A stretch of DNA of 64,000 bases. Source: Zhihengliuella alba (GTDB lineage: Bacteria > Actinomycetota > Actinomycetes > Actinomycetales > Micrococcaceae). Every line of letters begins with the position of its first letter. Positions within the stretch are counted from its first letter, which is position 1. Below are positions 26,916 through 35,282 of this stretch, piece after piece. The notes beneath the pieces were generated by a model. That model ran no database searches and was not told the DNA's origin. It worked only from the letters and a program-made list of their open reading frames with translations. The translations under genes and the position numbers were made by a program. The stretch is taken from assembly GCF_039538765.1 (NCBI RefSeq), contig NZ_BAABCJ010000001.1, forward strand, positions 620,001 to 684,000. Reading direction: 5' to 3'.

Positions 26916-28297
26916 CAGGCGTCCTGCCCTTCTGCGTCGTCCCGGCCGTCGCCGGGGGTTGGATCGGCGAGGGATTCCTCCGCCCGGGCGGCCGCTGCCG
27001 CCTCGGCGTCGAGCAGGTCGAACCACTCGGCGGCCGTCGCCACGTCCTTGTCCCCGCGCCCGGAGAGGTTGGCGATGATCACCACGTCCGCCGGGGCCGC
27101 GCCGGCCTCGATCCTGCGCCGGCCGACCTTCAGCGCGCCGGCGAGGGCGTGCGAGGACTCGATGGCGGGGATGATCCCCTCCGTGCGGCACAGCAGCCGG
27201 AAGGCCTCCATCGCCTCGGCGTCCGTGATGGGCTCGTAGGTGGCGCGCCCGATGTCGTGGAGGTACGAGTGCTCCGGTCCGACCCCCGGGTAGTCGAGCC
27301 CGGCGGAGATCGAGTGCGACTCGATGGTCTGCCCGTCCTCGTCCTGCATGAGGTAGCTGCGCGCCCCGTGGAGCACACCGGGTCGACCGAGGGTGATAGT
27401 CGCGGCGTGGCGCGGCGTGTCCACACCGTCGCCGCCGGCCTCGAAGCCATAGAGCCCGACGTCGGCGTCGTCGAGGAAGCCGTGGAAGATGCCGATCGCG
27501 TTGGAGCCGCCGCCGATGCACGCGCAGACGGCGTCGGGCAGCCGACCGGTGGCGGCGAGGATCTGTTCGCGCGCCTCGTCGCCGATCACCTGGTGGAAGT
27601 AGCGGACGAGCGCCGGGAACGGATGCGCGCCGGCGGCGGTCCCGAGCAGGTAGTGGGTCGAGTCGACATTGGCGACCCAGTCGCGCAGGGCCTCGTTGAT
27701 GGCGTCCTTGAGGGTCTGCGATCCCGCCTCGACGGGCACCACCGTCGCGCCGAGCAGGTTCATCCGGGCGACGTTGAGCGCCTGCCGGCGCGTGTCCTCG
27801 GCACCCATGTACACGACGCACTCCAGCCCGAGCAGGGCCGCGGCGGTCGCGGAGGCGACCCCGTGCTGCCCCGCCCCGGTCTCGGCGATCAGACGGGTCT
27901 TGCCCATGCGCTTGGCCAGCAGCGCCTGCCCGAGGACGTTGTTGATCTTGTGGCTGCCGGTGTGGTTCAGGTCCTCGCGCTTGAGGAAGATCCGGGCGCC
28001 CCCCGCGTGCTCGCTGAAGCGCTTGGCCTCGGTGAGCAGGGACGGCCGCCCCGAGTAGTTGCGGTTCAGCTCCGCGACCTCCGCGGCGAACGCGGGGTCG
28101 CGCTTCGCCTCGTCGAACGTCCGGGCGAGCTCGTCGAGGGCGGCGATGAGCGACTCGGGCATCCAGCGTCCGCCGTAGTCGCCGAAGTACGGGCCCGGCG
28201 CGTCCTTCAGGCTGGCCCTGCGGGCGCGGGGGTCGGCGCCGGCGAGGAAGCCCTCGGCCGGGTTGGTGTCGGGCTGGGACGCTGCGGACTCGCTCAC
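26915..28297 (-). CDS. trpB: tryptophan synthase beta chain
   Basis: PLP enzyme joining indole and serine to form tryptophan. The 460-residue product has the PLP lysine K117 in NHTGSHKINN, ETGAGQHGVA near 140, the phosphate-binding GGGSNAIG near 259, and a C-terminal AIESSHAL segment near 381. The first 35 residues and the last 30 are low-complexity extensions compared with the family. The GTG at 28297 was chosen because no better start lies upstream; 54 bp separate it from trpC. Confidence 0.98.
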   Translation of the reverse strand: MSESAASQPDTNPAEGFLAGADPRARRASLKDAPGPYFGDYGGRWMPESLIAALDELARTFDEAKRDPAFAAEVAELNRNYSGRPSLLTEAKRFSEHAGGARIFLKREDLNHTGSHKINNVLGQALLAKRMGKTRLIAETGAGQHGVASATAAALLGLECVVYMGAEDTRRQALNVARMNLLGATVVPVEAGSQTLKDAINEALRDWVANVDSTHYLLGTAAGAHPFPALVRYFHQVIGDEAREQILAATGRLPDAVCACIGGGSNAIGIFHGFLDDADVGLYGFEAGGDGVDTPRHAATITLGRPGVLHGARSYLMQDEDGQTIESHSISAGLDYPGVGPEHSYLHDIGRATYEPITDAEAMEAFRLLCRTEGIIPAIESSHALAGALKVGRRRIEAGAAPADVVIIANLSGRGDKDVATAAEWFDLLDAEAAAAARAEESLADPTPGDGRDDAEGQDA

Positions 28298-28351
28298 GTG
28301 GTTCCTACTTTCGCCAATGATGCGTGGATGCGGCGCCGTCCGCGCGGGAGT

Positions 28352-29182
28352 CTAGTTCCGGCGCGGGGGTTTGGCGGCGCTGCCGGCCTCGGAGAAGGCG
28401 GCGACTGCTGCGGTGGGGTCCTGGTCCTTGACGAGCGCCTCGCCGACCAGGATGGCGTCGGCCCCGCGCTCGGCGAAGGAGACGACGTCGTCGATGCCGC
28501 GGACGCCGGACTCGGCGACGATCACGGCGTGGGAGGGGATGCGGTCGGCCAGGCGGCTGAACGTGGAGCGGTCGACCTCGAGGGTCTTGAGGTTGCGCAC
28601 GTTGACGCCGATGATCCGGGCGCCGGCGGCGACGGCCCGGTCGACCTCCTCCTCGGTGTGGGCCTCGACGAGGGCCTCCATGCCGAGGCTCCGGGTCAGC
28701 TCGAGCAGCTGCACGAGCTCGGTGTCCTCGAGCGCCGCCACGATGAGCAGGACGAGGTCGGCCCCGTGGGCCCGGGCCTCGTGGATCTGATACGGCTCTA
28801 CGGTGAAGTCCTTGCGCAGCAGGGGGACGTCGACCGCGGCGCGCACGGCGTCGAAGTCCTCGAGCGACCCGCCGAAGCGGCGGCGTTCCGTGAGGACGGA
28901 GATCACCGCGGCACCGCCGGCGGCGTACTGGCGCGCCAGCTCGGCCGGCTCGGGGATGTCGGCCAGGGCGCCCTTGGACGGGCTCTTCCGCTTGACCTCG
29001 GAGATGACCCGCAGCCGGCTGTCCCGGTCCGCGGGCGCCGTGGCGCCGCCGAGCGCACGGAAGGCGTCCCGAGCGGGCGGCGCATCGGCCGCCGCGGACA
29101 CGATGTCCGCGTCGCCGACGACGGCGCGGCGCTGCTCGAGGTCCTCACGGACCCCGGCGATGATCTCGGCGAGAACGGACAC
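28352..29182 (-). CDS. trpC: indole-3-glycerol phosphate synthase
   Basis: Cyclises carboxyphenylaminodeoxyribulose phosphate to indole-3-glycerol phosphate. The 276-residue TIM barrel carries VISEVKRKSPSKG near 59-71 with the catalytic lysine, LLRKDFTVEPYQI near 121-133, GVNVRNLKTLEVD near 192, and VAESGVRG near 221. A monofunctional enzyme without a fused TrpF domain. GTG start at 29182, 3 bp after the stop of the HGxxPAAW gene, so the two are cotranscribed. Confidence 0.97.
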   Translation of the reverse strand: MSVLAEIIAGVREDLEQRRAVVGDADIVSAAADAPPARDAFRALGGATAPADRDSRLRVISEVKRKSPSKGALADIPEPAELARQYAAGGAAVISVLTERRRFGGSLEDFDAVRAAVDVPLLRKDFTVEPYQIHEARAHGADLVLLIVAALEDTELVQLLELTRSLGMEALVEAHTEEEVDRAVAAGARIIGVNVRNLKTLEVDRSTFSRLADRIPSHAVIVAESGVRGIDDVVSFAERGADAILVGEALVKDQDPTAAVAAFSEAGSAAKPPRRN

Positions 29183-29185
29183 GGC

Positions 29186-29449
29186 TCAGTGGCCGGACTT
29201 GCTCTTGTGGCCGCCCACGCCGAAGCCGGCCTTCTTCAGGACCCAGCCGGCGATCAGGCCGACGGCGACGACGGCCAGACCGACGATCACCACGGTGACG
29301 CTCGCCAGGCCGTAGCCGACGCAGCCGATGCCGACGCCGACGAGCATGACGGCGACCATGGTCCAGGCGGCGACGCTGTTGCCGTGGCCCGGCTGCTCGG
29401 AGTGCATCGGATCGACGGCGTTGGTGGACGACTTGACGGCGTTGGCCAT
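29186..29449 (-). CDS. HGxxPAAW family membrane protein
   Basis: An 87-residue protein with two membrane helices (about 27-45 and 48-70) and a His/Lys-rich C-terminus. The motif GHGNSVAAWTMV near 20-31 identifies the actinobacterial HGxxPAAW family, encoded almost always between trpE and trpC. Its function is unknown. GAGGAG 9-10 nt before the ATG at 29449 fixes the start; longer in-frame starts exist but lack a binding site. Confidence 0.88.
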   Translation of the reverse strand: MANAVKSSTNAVDPMHSEQPGHGNSVAAWTMVAVMLVGVGIGCVGYGLASVTVVIVGLAVVAVGLIAGWVLKKAGFGVGGHKSKSGH

Positions 29450-29573
29450 GCTGGAGGACTCCTCGTGGATTCTGGCGGGGTCGTTTTCGCCCCTGTGTAG
29501 AACTAGCAATATTCTGCCACTCTTCGGCCGGGAATGCCCGTCGGGTGACACATCTCGGCGGCGTCGGCCGTCC

Positions 29574-29611
29574 GCGCATCCCGCCTGGTGCGCGGCGGGT
29601 GCGGGATGCGC
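29574..29611 (-). terminator. internal hairpin within the trp gene cluster
   Basis: Perfect 11-bp arms GCGCATCCCGC and GCGGGATGCGC around a 16-nt loop lie in the 201-bp gap between the TIGR02234 gene and the HGxxPAAW gene. It may end or attenuate transcription from hisI-trpE before trpC-trpB-trpA. No T tract, and no clear promoter was confirmed downstream. Confidence 0.6.
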
Positions 29612-29650
29612 CGGCGCCGGGTCCGCCCGGACGGCCGGACGGTCCCGGAT

Positions 29651-30274
29651 TCAGCGGGTCGGGTCGTCGCCGCGGGAGAGCCGGTCCCAGCCGTCGATCT
29701 CGTCCACCTGCGTCCCCTCCCCCTCGGTCCGGGCCTGGTCCCCGGAGTGCCGGTCCGGGTTGGCCCCGGCCCGGGGGGCCGCGTCCGCCCCGGCCTCGGT
29801 GGCCGGCGCGTACTTGCGGCCGACCTTCCACCGGCGTCCGGCGATCGCCATGACGGCGCCGACGAGCGACGTCCAGACGCCGGCGACGATCGTGGCGGCG
29901 GGCCACAGGCTGGTGCGGTACTCCGCCTCGATCCGGTTCGTCCCGGCGGCCTCGCCCACGACGGCGGCCGCCGCCGACAGCGGGTCGCCGAGCGCCGAGG
30001 CGGCCGCGACGACGATCCCGACGCCGGCGAGGACCAGCAGGCCCGCCACGATCCAGCGGGCCACCCGCCCCGCGATGGTGGCGCTGACGCTCGCGGCCAG
30101 GACCACGATGGCCAGCGCCGAGACGCTCGTGGCCGCGTCCGACCCGGCGACGGTCACCGGCTGGTGGATGATCGCGCCCGTGCCGGGCGTGACGGTGATC
30201 CAGGTGCGGGTCCCCGTCAGCAGGGCGGCGAGCCCGCCGAGGAGCCCGGCGAGGACCACGTTGCGCCGCGTCAC
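29651..30274 (-). CDS. Trp region-conserved membrane protein (TIGR02234 family)
   Basis: A 207-residue membrane protein with about four hydrophobic helices (near 5-25, 48-68, 72-95 and 125-148) and a charged C-terminal tail. It matches the actinobacterial tryptophan-associated membrane protein found between trpE and trpC: an N-terminal RRNVVLAGLLGGLAALLTGT and a conserved TWITVTP loop. Function is not established; a link to tryptophan transport or precursor handling is inference from gene order. The GTG at 30274 overlaps the trpE stop as GTGA. Confidence 0.88.
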   Translation of the reverse strand: MTRRNVVLAGLLGGLAALLTGTRTWITVTPGTGAIIHQPVTVAGSDAATSVSALAIVVLAASVSATIAGRVARWIVAGLLVLAGVGIVVAAASALGDPLSAAAAVVGEAAGTNRIEAEYRTSLWPAATIVAGVWTSLVGAVMAIAGRRWKVGRKYAPATEAGADAAPRAGANPDRHSGDQARTEGEGTQVDEIDGWDRLSRGDDPTR

Positions 30275-31941
30275 TGGACGGCCCCGCCGGAGGGTGCCAC
30301 GTCGTCGTTCAACGCCTCGGTGGACGGCGCGGCGCCGTAGGCCGAGAGCGTCCCCGCAGCCCACACGGCCCGCAGCGGCGCGGCGGACTTGTTGACCGTC
30401 TCGAGCGCCTCGGCGTCCAGCTCGGAGTCGTTGACGATGCCGCCCCCCGCCTGCACGTAGGCGCGGCCGTCCTTGAGCAGGGCGGAGCGGATGGCGATCG
30501 CCATGTCCATGTCGCCGGCGAAGTCGAGGTAGCCGACCACTCCCCCGTACACGCCTCGCCGGTGCGGCTCCAGCTGGTCCAGGAGCCGGAGGGCGCGCGG
30601 CTTCGGCGCCCCGGAGAGCGTCCCGGCCGGGAACGTCGCGGCGAGCACGTCGTAGGCCGTCGCATCGCCCCGGAGCCGTCCGACGACGTTGCTGACCAGG
30701 TGCATGATGTGGCTGAAGCGCTCGACCTCCATGAACTGGGTGACCTCGACTGTCCCGGGCTGGCACACCTTCGACAGGTCGTTGCGCGAGAGGTCGACGA
30801 GCATGAGGTGCTCCGCCCGCTCCTTCTCGTCGGCCAGGAGGTCCTTCTCGAGCAGGACGTCGTCCTCGTGGGTGGCGCCCCGCGGGCGGGAGCCCGCGAT
30901 CGGGTGCGTGACGACGTCGCGGCCGTCGACCGTGACCAGCGCCTCCGGCGACGAGCCGACGATGGAGTACTCGCCGCCGTCGGGATCGGCCAGCGTGTAG
31001 AGGTACATGTAGGGGCTGGGGTTGGTGGTGCGGAGGATCCGGTAGACGTCCAGCGGGTCCGCCGGGGTCTCGAGCTCGAAGCGCCGCGAGACGACCACCT
31101 GGAAGACCTCGCCGTCGACGATCGCCTCCTTGCCGCGCAGGATCGCCTGCCGGTAGGCGTCCTCGTCCCAGCTGTGCGTGACCGCAGCCATCAGTTCCTC
31201 GGCGGGCACGTCGGCCCCCGAGAACGTCGCCGTGGCCGACGGCACCGGCCGGTTCAGCGCGGCCAGCATGTCGTCGAGCCGCTCGACGGCGGCCGCGTAG
31301 GCCTCGTCGACGCCCGTGTCGGCGTCATCGTGGTTGATGGCGTTGGCGATCAGGGTCACGCTGCCGTCAGTGTTGTCGTGGACGGCCAGGTCGCCCACGA
31401 GATTCATCGCGAGCTCGGGCAGCCCGAGGTCGTCCGCGGGCGGGTGCGGGAGGCGCTCCCAGTGCCGGACGCACTCCCAGCCGACGAACCCCACCATGCC
31501 GCTGGTCAGCGGTGGAAGACCGGGCAGCGGCTTGGTGCGCAGCGCGGCGACCGTGTCCCGCAGGACGTCGACCGGCGAGCCATCGACCGGCAGCCCGGTC
31601 GGGACGTCGCCCAGCCAGTGGGCCCGGCCGTCGCGGGTGGTCAGCGTCGCCGGCGAGCGGACGCCGATGAAGGAGTGGCGGCTCCAGACGCCGCCGGCGG
31701 CGGCGGACTCCATGAGGAACGTCCCGGGCCGGCCTGCGGCCAGGCGCTGGTAGATGGAGATGGGCGTGAGTCCGTCGGCGAGGACCTTCACGTGGACCGG
31801 GACCACACGGCGACCCGCGGCGAGGCCGCGGAACTCGGCGAGCGTCGGCCGGATCCCGGCGGCGTCGGCGGCCCGGTGCGCCCGCCCGGGGCCGGGGTCG
31901 GCGGAGCCAGGGCGCGCGGACTCGGTCCGGGCGCCGCTCAT
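30271..31941 (-). CDS. trpE: anthranilate synthase component I
   Basis: Converts chorismate to anthranilate using ammonia from a TrpG partner, which is not in this window. The 556-residue chain has an N-terminal regulatory domain with the LMESAAAGGVWSRHSFIG region (about 75-95) that usually forms part of the tryptophan site, then the chorismate-binding domain with PSPYMYLY near 340, GSSPEAL near 360, HPIAGSRPRG near 378 and FPAGTLSGAPKPRA near 480. The ATG at 31941 overlaps the hisI stop as ATGA. No leader-peptide attenuator was found. Confidence 0.97.
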   Translation of the reverse strand: MSGARTESARPGSADPGPGRAHRAADAAGIRPTLAEFRGLAAGRRVVPVHVKVLADGLTPISIYQRLAAGRPGTFLMESAAAGGVWSRHSFIGVRSPATLTTRDGRAHWLGDVPTGLPVDGSPVDVLRDTVAALRTKPLPGLPPLTSGMVGFVGWECVRHWERLPHPPADDLGLPELAMNLVGDLAVHDNTDGSVTLIANAINHDDADTGVDEAYAAAVERLDDMLAALNRPVPSATATFSGADVPAEELMAAVTHSWDEDAYRQAILRGKEAIVDGEVFQVVVSRRFELETPADPLDVYRILRTTNPSPYMYLYTLADPDGGEYSIVGSSPEALVTVDGRDVVTHPIAGSRPRGATHEDDVLLEKDLLADEKERAEHLMLVDLSRNDLSKVCQPGTVEVTQFMEVERFSHIMHLVSNVVGRLRGDATAYDVLAATFPAGTLSGAPKPRALRLLDQLEPHRRGVYGGVVGYLDFAGDMDMAIAIRSALLKDGRAYVQAGGGIVNDSELDAEALETVNKSAAPLRAVWAAGTLSAYGAAPSTEALNDDVAPSGGAVQ

Positions 31942-32408
31942 CGGGCATCCTCCGCCGCGGCGGCGGTCTCCGGGGAGCCGACGGCGGCGTCCAGCGCGCG
32001 GCCGGTGAAGCACGTCGGGGCACCGGTGTGGCAGGCCGCCCCGATCTGCTCGACCTCCACGAGGAGCGCGTCGCCGTCGCAGTCGAGACTGACGGACTTG
32101 ACGTACTGGACGTGCCCGGACGTGTCGCCCTTGCGCCAGTACTCCCCGCGCGAGCGGGACCAGAAGGTCACCCGGCCCGTGGTGAGGGTGCGGTGCAGTG
32201 CCTCGTCGTCCATCCAGCCGAGCATGAGCACCTCGCGGGTGTCGTGCTGCTGCACGACGGCGGCGACGAGGCCGTCGCGGTCGCGCTTGAGCCGGGCGGC
32301 GATCTCGGGCGCGAGGGCGCTCCCGGCGCGGTCCGCGGGCCCCGCCCCGGCGGTGCTCTGCGTGGTCCCGCCGGACGGGCGGCCGGGCTCTTCATAGTTT
32401 TCGGACAT
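31938..32408 (-). CDS. hisI: phosphoribosyl-AMP cyclohydrolase
   Basis: Third step of histidine synthesis; opens the purine ring of phosphoribosyl-AMP. The 156-residue product contains REVLMLGWMDDEALHRT near 60, TFWSRSRGEYWRKGDTSGH near 83, and the zinc site CDGD with CHTGAPTCF near 112-138. The first 30 residues and the last 15 are low-complexity extensions beyond the family core of about 115. The ATG at 32408 follows TAGACT (32417-32422) by 8 nt, indicating a very short or absent leader. It opens the hisI-trp operon. Confidence 0.95.
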   Translation of the reverse strand: MSENYEEPGRPSGGTTQSTAGAGPADRAGSALAPEIAARLKRDRDGLVAAVVQQHDTREVLMLGWMDDEALHRTLTTGRVTFWSRSRGEYWRKGDTSGHVQYVKSVSLDCDGDALLVEVEQIGAACHTGAPTCFTGRALDAAVGSPETAAAAEDAR

Positions 32409-32416
32409 CGCCAGCC

Positions 32417-32498
32417 AGTCTAGTCCGGGCACCGTCCCCTCCGCCTCCTGTTGCGGCCGGCGCTGGTGCCGGTTTTTCGCGGCAGGCCGTGTTACTTT
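32417..32498. promoter_or_regulatory. divergent promoters for the hisI-trp operon and the TIGR03085-like gene
   Basis: The 97-bp gap has TAGACT on the minus strand (32417-32422), 8 nt before the hisI ATG, and TACTTT on the plus strand (32493-32498), 7 nt before the plus-strand ATG at 32506. Both are in leaderless position. There is no room for a trp leader peptide and attenuator before hisI. Confidence 0.55.
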
Positions 32499-32505
32499 CG
32501 TCTTG

Positions 32506-33138
32506 ATGAAGTTCGTACCGCCTTCGCGCGCAATGCTGGCCGAGACCCTCCTGGCGGCGGGTCCCTCGGCGGCGACCCTGTGCGAGGGTTGGGAGACGCG
32601 GCACCTCGCCGCGCACCTGGTCCTGCGGGAGCAGCATGTGCTCGCGGCCGGTCTGGCCGGCGGCCCGCTGGAGCGGTCCATGAACCGGCTGCTGGAGGAC
32701 TGGGCGGAGAAGGCGTCGACCCCGGCCGGCTACGCCCGGCTGGTCCGCCGGTTCGCGCAGGGGCCGCATCGGCTCTCGCCCTTCGCCATCGGGCCCGTCG
32801 AGCGGGCGGCGAACCTGACGGAGTTCTTCGTCCACACCGAGGACGTCCGCCGCGCACACGAGCGCTGGGCGCCGCGCGTGCTGGACGCCGAGTACTCGGA
32901 GCGGCTCTGGAACGCCCTGCTGCGGGTCGCGCGGCTGACCTACCGCGGGATCGACGTGGGCCTGATCCTGGTCCGCCCGGACGGCCAGCGCCACGTGGTG
33001 CGGAAGGCGAGCACCTCGGTCGCCATCACGGGCGAGCCGTCGGAGCTCCTGATGCACGCGTTCGGGCGGCGGGACCACGCCCTCGTGACGTACGAGGGCG
33101 CGGACGACGCCGTCGCACTCCTGCGGACCGCCGACTAG
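32506..33138 (+). CDS. TIGR03085 family protein (mycothiol-dependent isomerase/DinB-like fold)
   Basis: A 210-residue protein of the maleylpyruvate isomerase-like, DinB-related metal-binding superfamily found in mycothiol-producing actinobacteria. Key features are CEGWETRHLAAHLVLRE near 26-42, the sequence around the metal ligands ERAANLTEFFVHTEDVRRA near 102-120, and a C-terminal domain ending in GRRDHALVTYEG. Substrate unknown; thiol-dependent chemistry is inferred from family. The ATG at 32506 is preferred over the adjacent TTG because TACTTT at 32493 places the transcript start at or next to it. Divergent from hisI. Confidence 0.87.
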   Translation: MKFVPPSRAMLAETLLAAGPSAATLCEGWETRHLAAHLVLREQHVLAAGLAGGPLERSMNRLLEDWAEKASTPAGYARLVRRFAQGPHRLSPFAIGPVERAANLTEFFVHTEDVRRAHERWAPRVLDAEYSERLWNALLRVARLTYRGIDVGLILVRPDGQRHVVRKASTSVAITGEPSELLMHAFGRRDHALVTYEGADDAVALLRTAD

Positions 33139-33160
33139 CGAGTCCCCGGCCGGACGAGGC

Positions 33161-33197
33161 GGGCGCCCCGCCCGGCCGTGCCCCTCGGGGCGCGCCC
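33161..33197. terminator. hairpin between convergent TIGR03085 and hisF genes
   Basis: GGGCGCCCCG (33161-33170) can pair with CGGGGCGCGCCC (33186-33197) with a 2-nt bulge. It lies in the 67-bp gap between the convergent stop codons. Confidence 0.5.
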
Positions 33198-33205
33198 GGG
33201 CGCTG

Positions 33206-33976
33206 CTAGCGGACCGCGAAACCGGCGTCGCGGATCGCCTGCTTGACCCGGGCGATCATATCGACCGGCCCGAAATGGAAGATCGAGGCGGCCAGGACCG
33301 CGTCCGCCCCGGCGGCGATGGCCGGCGGGAAGTCCTCCGGGGCCCCGGCCCCGCCGGAGGCGATGAGCGGGACGTCCACTGCGGCGCGGACGGCCCGGAT
33401 CATCTCCAGGTCGAAGCCCTCCTTGGTGCCGTCCGCGTCGATCGAATTGAGCAGGATCTCCCCGACGCCGCGATGGGCCGCCTCGCGGGCCCATTCGATC
33501 GCGTCGATCCCGGTGCCGGTGCGGCCGCCGTGCGTCGTGACCTCAAAACCGGACGGCAGCGCCGGGTCCTCGCTGCGGCGCGCGTCGAGGGAGAGGACGA
33601 GGACCTGCGAGCCGAAGCGGTCGGTGATCGCGCTGATGACCTCCGGCCGGGCGACGGCGGCCGTGTTGATGGACGCCTTGTCGGCCCCCGCCCGGAGCAG
33701 CCGATCGACGTCCTCGACCGTGCGGACGCCACCGCCGACCGTGAGCGGGATGAACACCTGCTCGGCGGTCTGGCGGACGACGTCGAACGTGGTCTCCCGG
33801 TCCGACGACGACGCGGTGACGTCGAGGAACGTCAGCTCGTCGGCGCCGGCGAGATTGTAGCGCTTGGCCAGTTCCACGGGGTCTCCCGCGTCGCGCAGAC
33901 CCTCGAACTTCACGCCCTTGACGACGCGGCCGGCGTCGACGTCGAGGCAGGGGATGACCCGGACAGCGACACTCAT
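33206..33976 (-). CDS. hisF: imidazole glycerol phosphate synthase subunit HisF
   Basis: Cyclase subunit that uses ammonia from HisH to make imidazole glycerol phosphate and AICAR. The 256-residue TIM barrel has the catalytic pair in VIPCLDVDAGRVVKG (near 7-21) and LLNSIDADGTKEGFD near 167-181, with GGGVRTVEDV and ASGGAG phosphate loops. The ATG at 33976 is preceded by GAGGAG. It follows hisG by 31 bp. HisH is not in the window. Confidence 0.98.
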   Translation of the reverse strand: MSVAVRVIPCLDVDAGRVVKGVKFEGLRDAGDPVELAKRYNLAGADELTFLDVTASSSDRETTFDVVRQTAEQVFIPLTVGGGVRTVEDVDRLLRAGADKASINTAAVARPEVISAITDRFGSQVLVLSLDARRSEDPALPSGFEVTTHGGRTGTGIDAIEWAREAAHRGVGEILLNSIDADGTKEGFDLEMIRAVRAAVDVPLIASGGAGAPEDFPPAIAAGADAVLAASIFHFGPVDMIARVKQAIRDAGFAVR

Positions 33977-34007
33977 GCGGGGAGTCCTCCTCTCTTGCGG
34001 CCGCGGA

Positions 34008-34856
34008 TCAGATGCGGCAGGCGTGGATCTGGCTGACGAGGATGGCGCGGGCACCGAGATCGTACAGCTCGTCCATGATGGTGTTCGTCTTGTTCTTCTT
34101 GACCATCGAGCGCACGGCGACCCATTCCGAGTCCGCCAGCGGCGAGACCGTCGGCGACTCGAGGCCCGGGGTCACCGCGAAGGCCTGCTCGACGAGCTCC
34201 TTGCGGATGTCGTAGTCCAGCATCACGTACCGGCGGGCGACGAGCACGCCGGTCAGGCGCCGTTTGAGGACCTCGAGGCCGGCCGGGCTCGCCCCGGTCC
34301 GGCCGATGAGCACGGCCTCGGACGCGAGGATCGGCTCGCCGAACGTCTCCATGCCCGCGGCCTTGAGGGTATTGCCGGTCTCGACGACGTCGGCGATCGC
34401 GTCCGCGACGCCGAGCCGGACCGAGGACTCGATGGCGCCGTCCAGGCGGACCACCTCGGCGTCGATCCCGCGGTCGCGCAGATACCCGCGCAGGAGGCCG
34501 TCGTAGCTGGTGGCGATGCGCTTGCCGTTGAGCTCCGACTCAGCGGTGAACGCGCCGGCGGGGCCGGCGAAGCGGAACGTGGAGGCGCCGACGCCGAGCG
34601 GGAGGATCTCCTCCGCGTCTCCGTTGACCTCCGCGTCGAGGAAGAGGTCCCGGCCGGTGAGGCCGACGTCGAGGATGCCGCGGCCGACGTACACGGCGAT
34701 GTCGCGCGGGCGGAGGTAGAAGAACTCGATCTCGTTCTCGCTGTCGACGATCACGAGCTCGCGGTTGTCGCGGCGCTGGAGGTAGCCGGATTCGCGGAGC
34801 ATGGACGTGGCGGCCTCGGAGAGGGCGCCCTTGTTGGGGACTGCTACTCGCAACAT
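34008..34856 (-). CDS. hisG: ATP phosphoribosyltransferase, long form
   Basis: First enzyme of histidine synthesis, joining ATP and PRPP; subject to histidine feedback in long-form enzymes. The 282-residue length and the C-terminal ACT-like region (about 205-282, with SPTVSPLADSEWVAVRSMV) mark the long form that needs no HisZ. The catalytic part shows VAVPNKGALSEAA at the N-terminus, VGLTGRDLF near 65, and DAIADVVETGNTLKAAG near 150. ATG at 34856, 83 bp after hisE. Confidence 0.97.
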   Translation of the reverse strand: MLRVAVPNKGALSEAATSMLRESGYLQRRDNRELVIVDSENEIEFFYLRPRDIAVYVGRGILDVGLTGRDLFLDAEVNGDAEEILPLGVGASTFRFAGPAGAFTAESELNGKRIATSYDGLLRGYLRDRGIDAEVVRLDGAIESSVRLGVADAIADVVETGNTLKAAGMETFGEPILASEAVLIGRTGASPAGLEVLKRRLTGVLVARRYVMLDYDIRKELVEQAFAVTPGLESPTVSPLADSEWVAVRSMVKKNKTNTIMDELYDLGARAILVSQIHACRI

Positions 34857-34939
34857 GTGATTATTCCTGGGGTTCGCGTGCGGGACTGGGTGCTTGCAGA
34901 CGGGCGCAGAGCCGCCGGGCCACGCGTGGCGGCCGGCGG

Positions 34940-35203
34940 CTACAGATGCTTGTAGACGTCCGCGAGGGTCAGCCCCTTGGCGAGCATGAGGACCTGCAGG
35001 TGGTACAGGAGCTGCGAGATCTCCTCGGCGGCGGCCTCGTCCGACTCGTACTCGGCCGCCATCCACACCTCGGCCGCCTCCTCGACGACCTTCTTGCCGA
35101 TGCCGTGGACGCCCGAGTCCAGCTCCTGCACGGTGCGGGAGCCCTCCGGCCGGCTGGCTGCCTTCTCCGCCAGTTCGGCGAAGAGCGCGTCAAAAGTTTT
35201 CAC
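34940..35203 (-). CDS. hisE: phosphoribosyl-ATP pyrophosphatase
   Basis: Second step of histidine synthesis; hydrolyses phosphoribosyl-ATP. The 87-residue all-helical protein is of the normal standalone length, with the metal-binding pattern KKVVEEAAEVWMAA near 37-50 and DEAAAEEISQLLYHL near 55-69. The GTG start at 35203 follows TAGGCT (35210-35215) by 6 nt, so it looks leaderless and heads the hisE-hisG-hisF unit, separate from ribH upstream. Confidence 0.96.
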   Translation of the reverse strand: MKTFDALFAELAEKAASRPEGSRTVQELDSGVHGIGKKVVEEAAEVWMAAEYESDEAAAEEISQLLYHLQVLMLAKGLTLADVYKHL

Positions 35204-35232
35204 CCGTCCAGCCTATCCGTTCCCGCGTTTCC

Positions 35233-35249
35233 TCCCCGCACTGCGGGGA
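35233..35249 (-). terminator. short hairpin between ribH and hisE
   Basis: TCCCCGC and GCGGGGA around a 3-nt loop, in the 79-bp gap between ribH and the hisE promoter. Possible rib operon terminator; weak because of its small size and lack of a T tract. Confidence 0.35.
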
Positions 35250-35282
35250 CCATTGTGACGATTCGAACGCTCGGCGACGAAC

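Noticed and set aside
31938..32505. Tryptophan leader-peptide attenuator or T-box before the hisI-trp operon
   Set aside because: The hisI promoter candidate lies 8 nt before the ATG, leaving no leader, and no run of Trp codons or T-box motif was seen.
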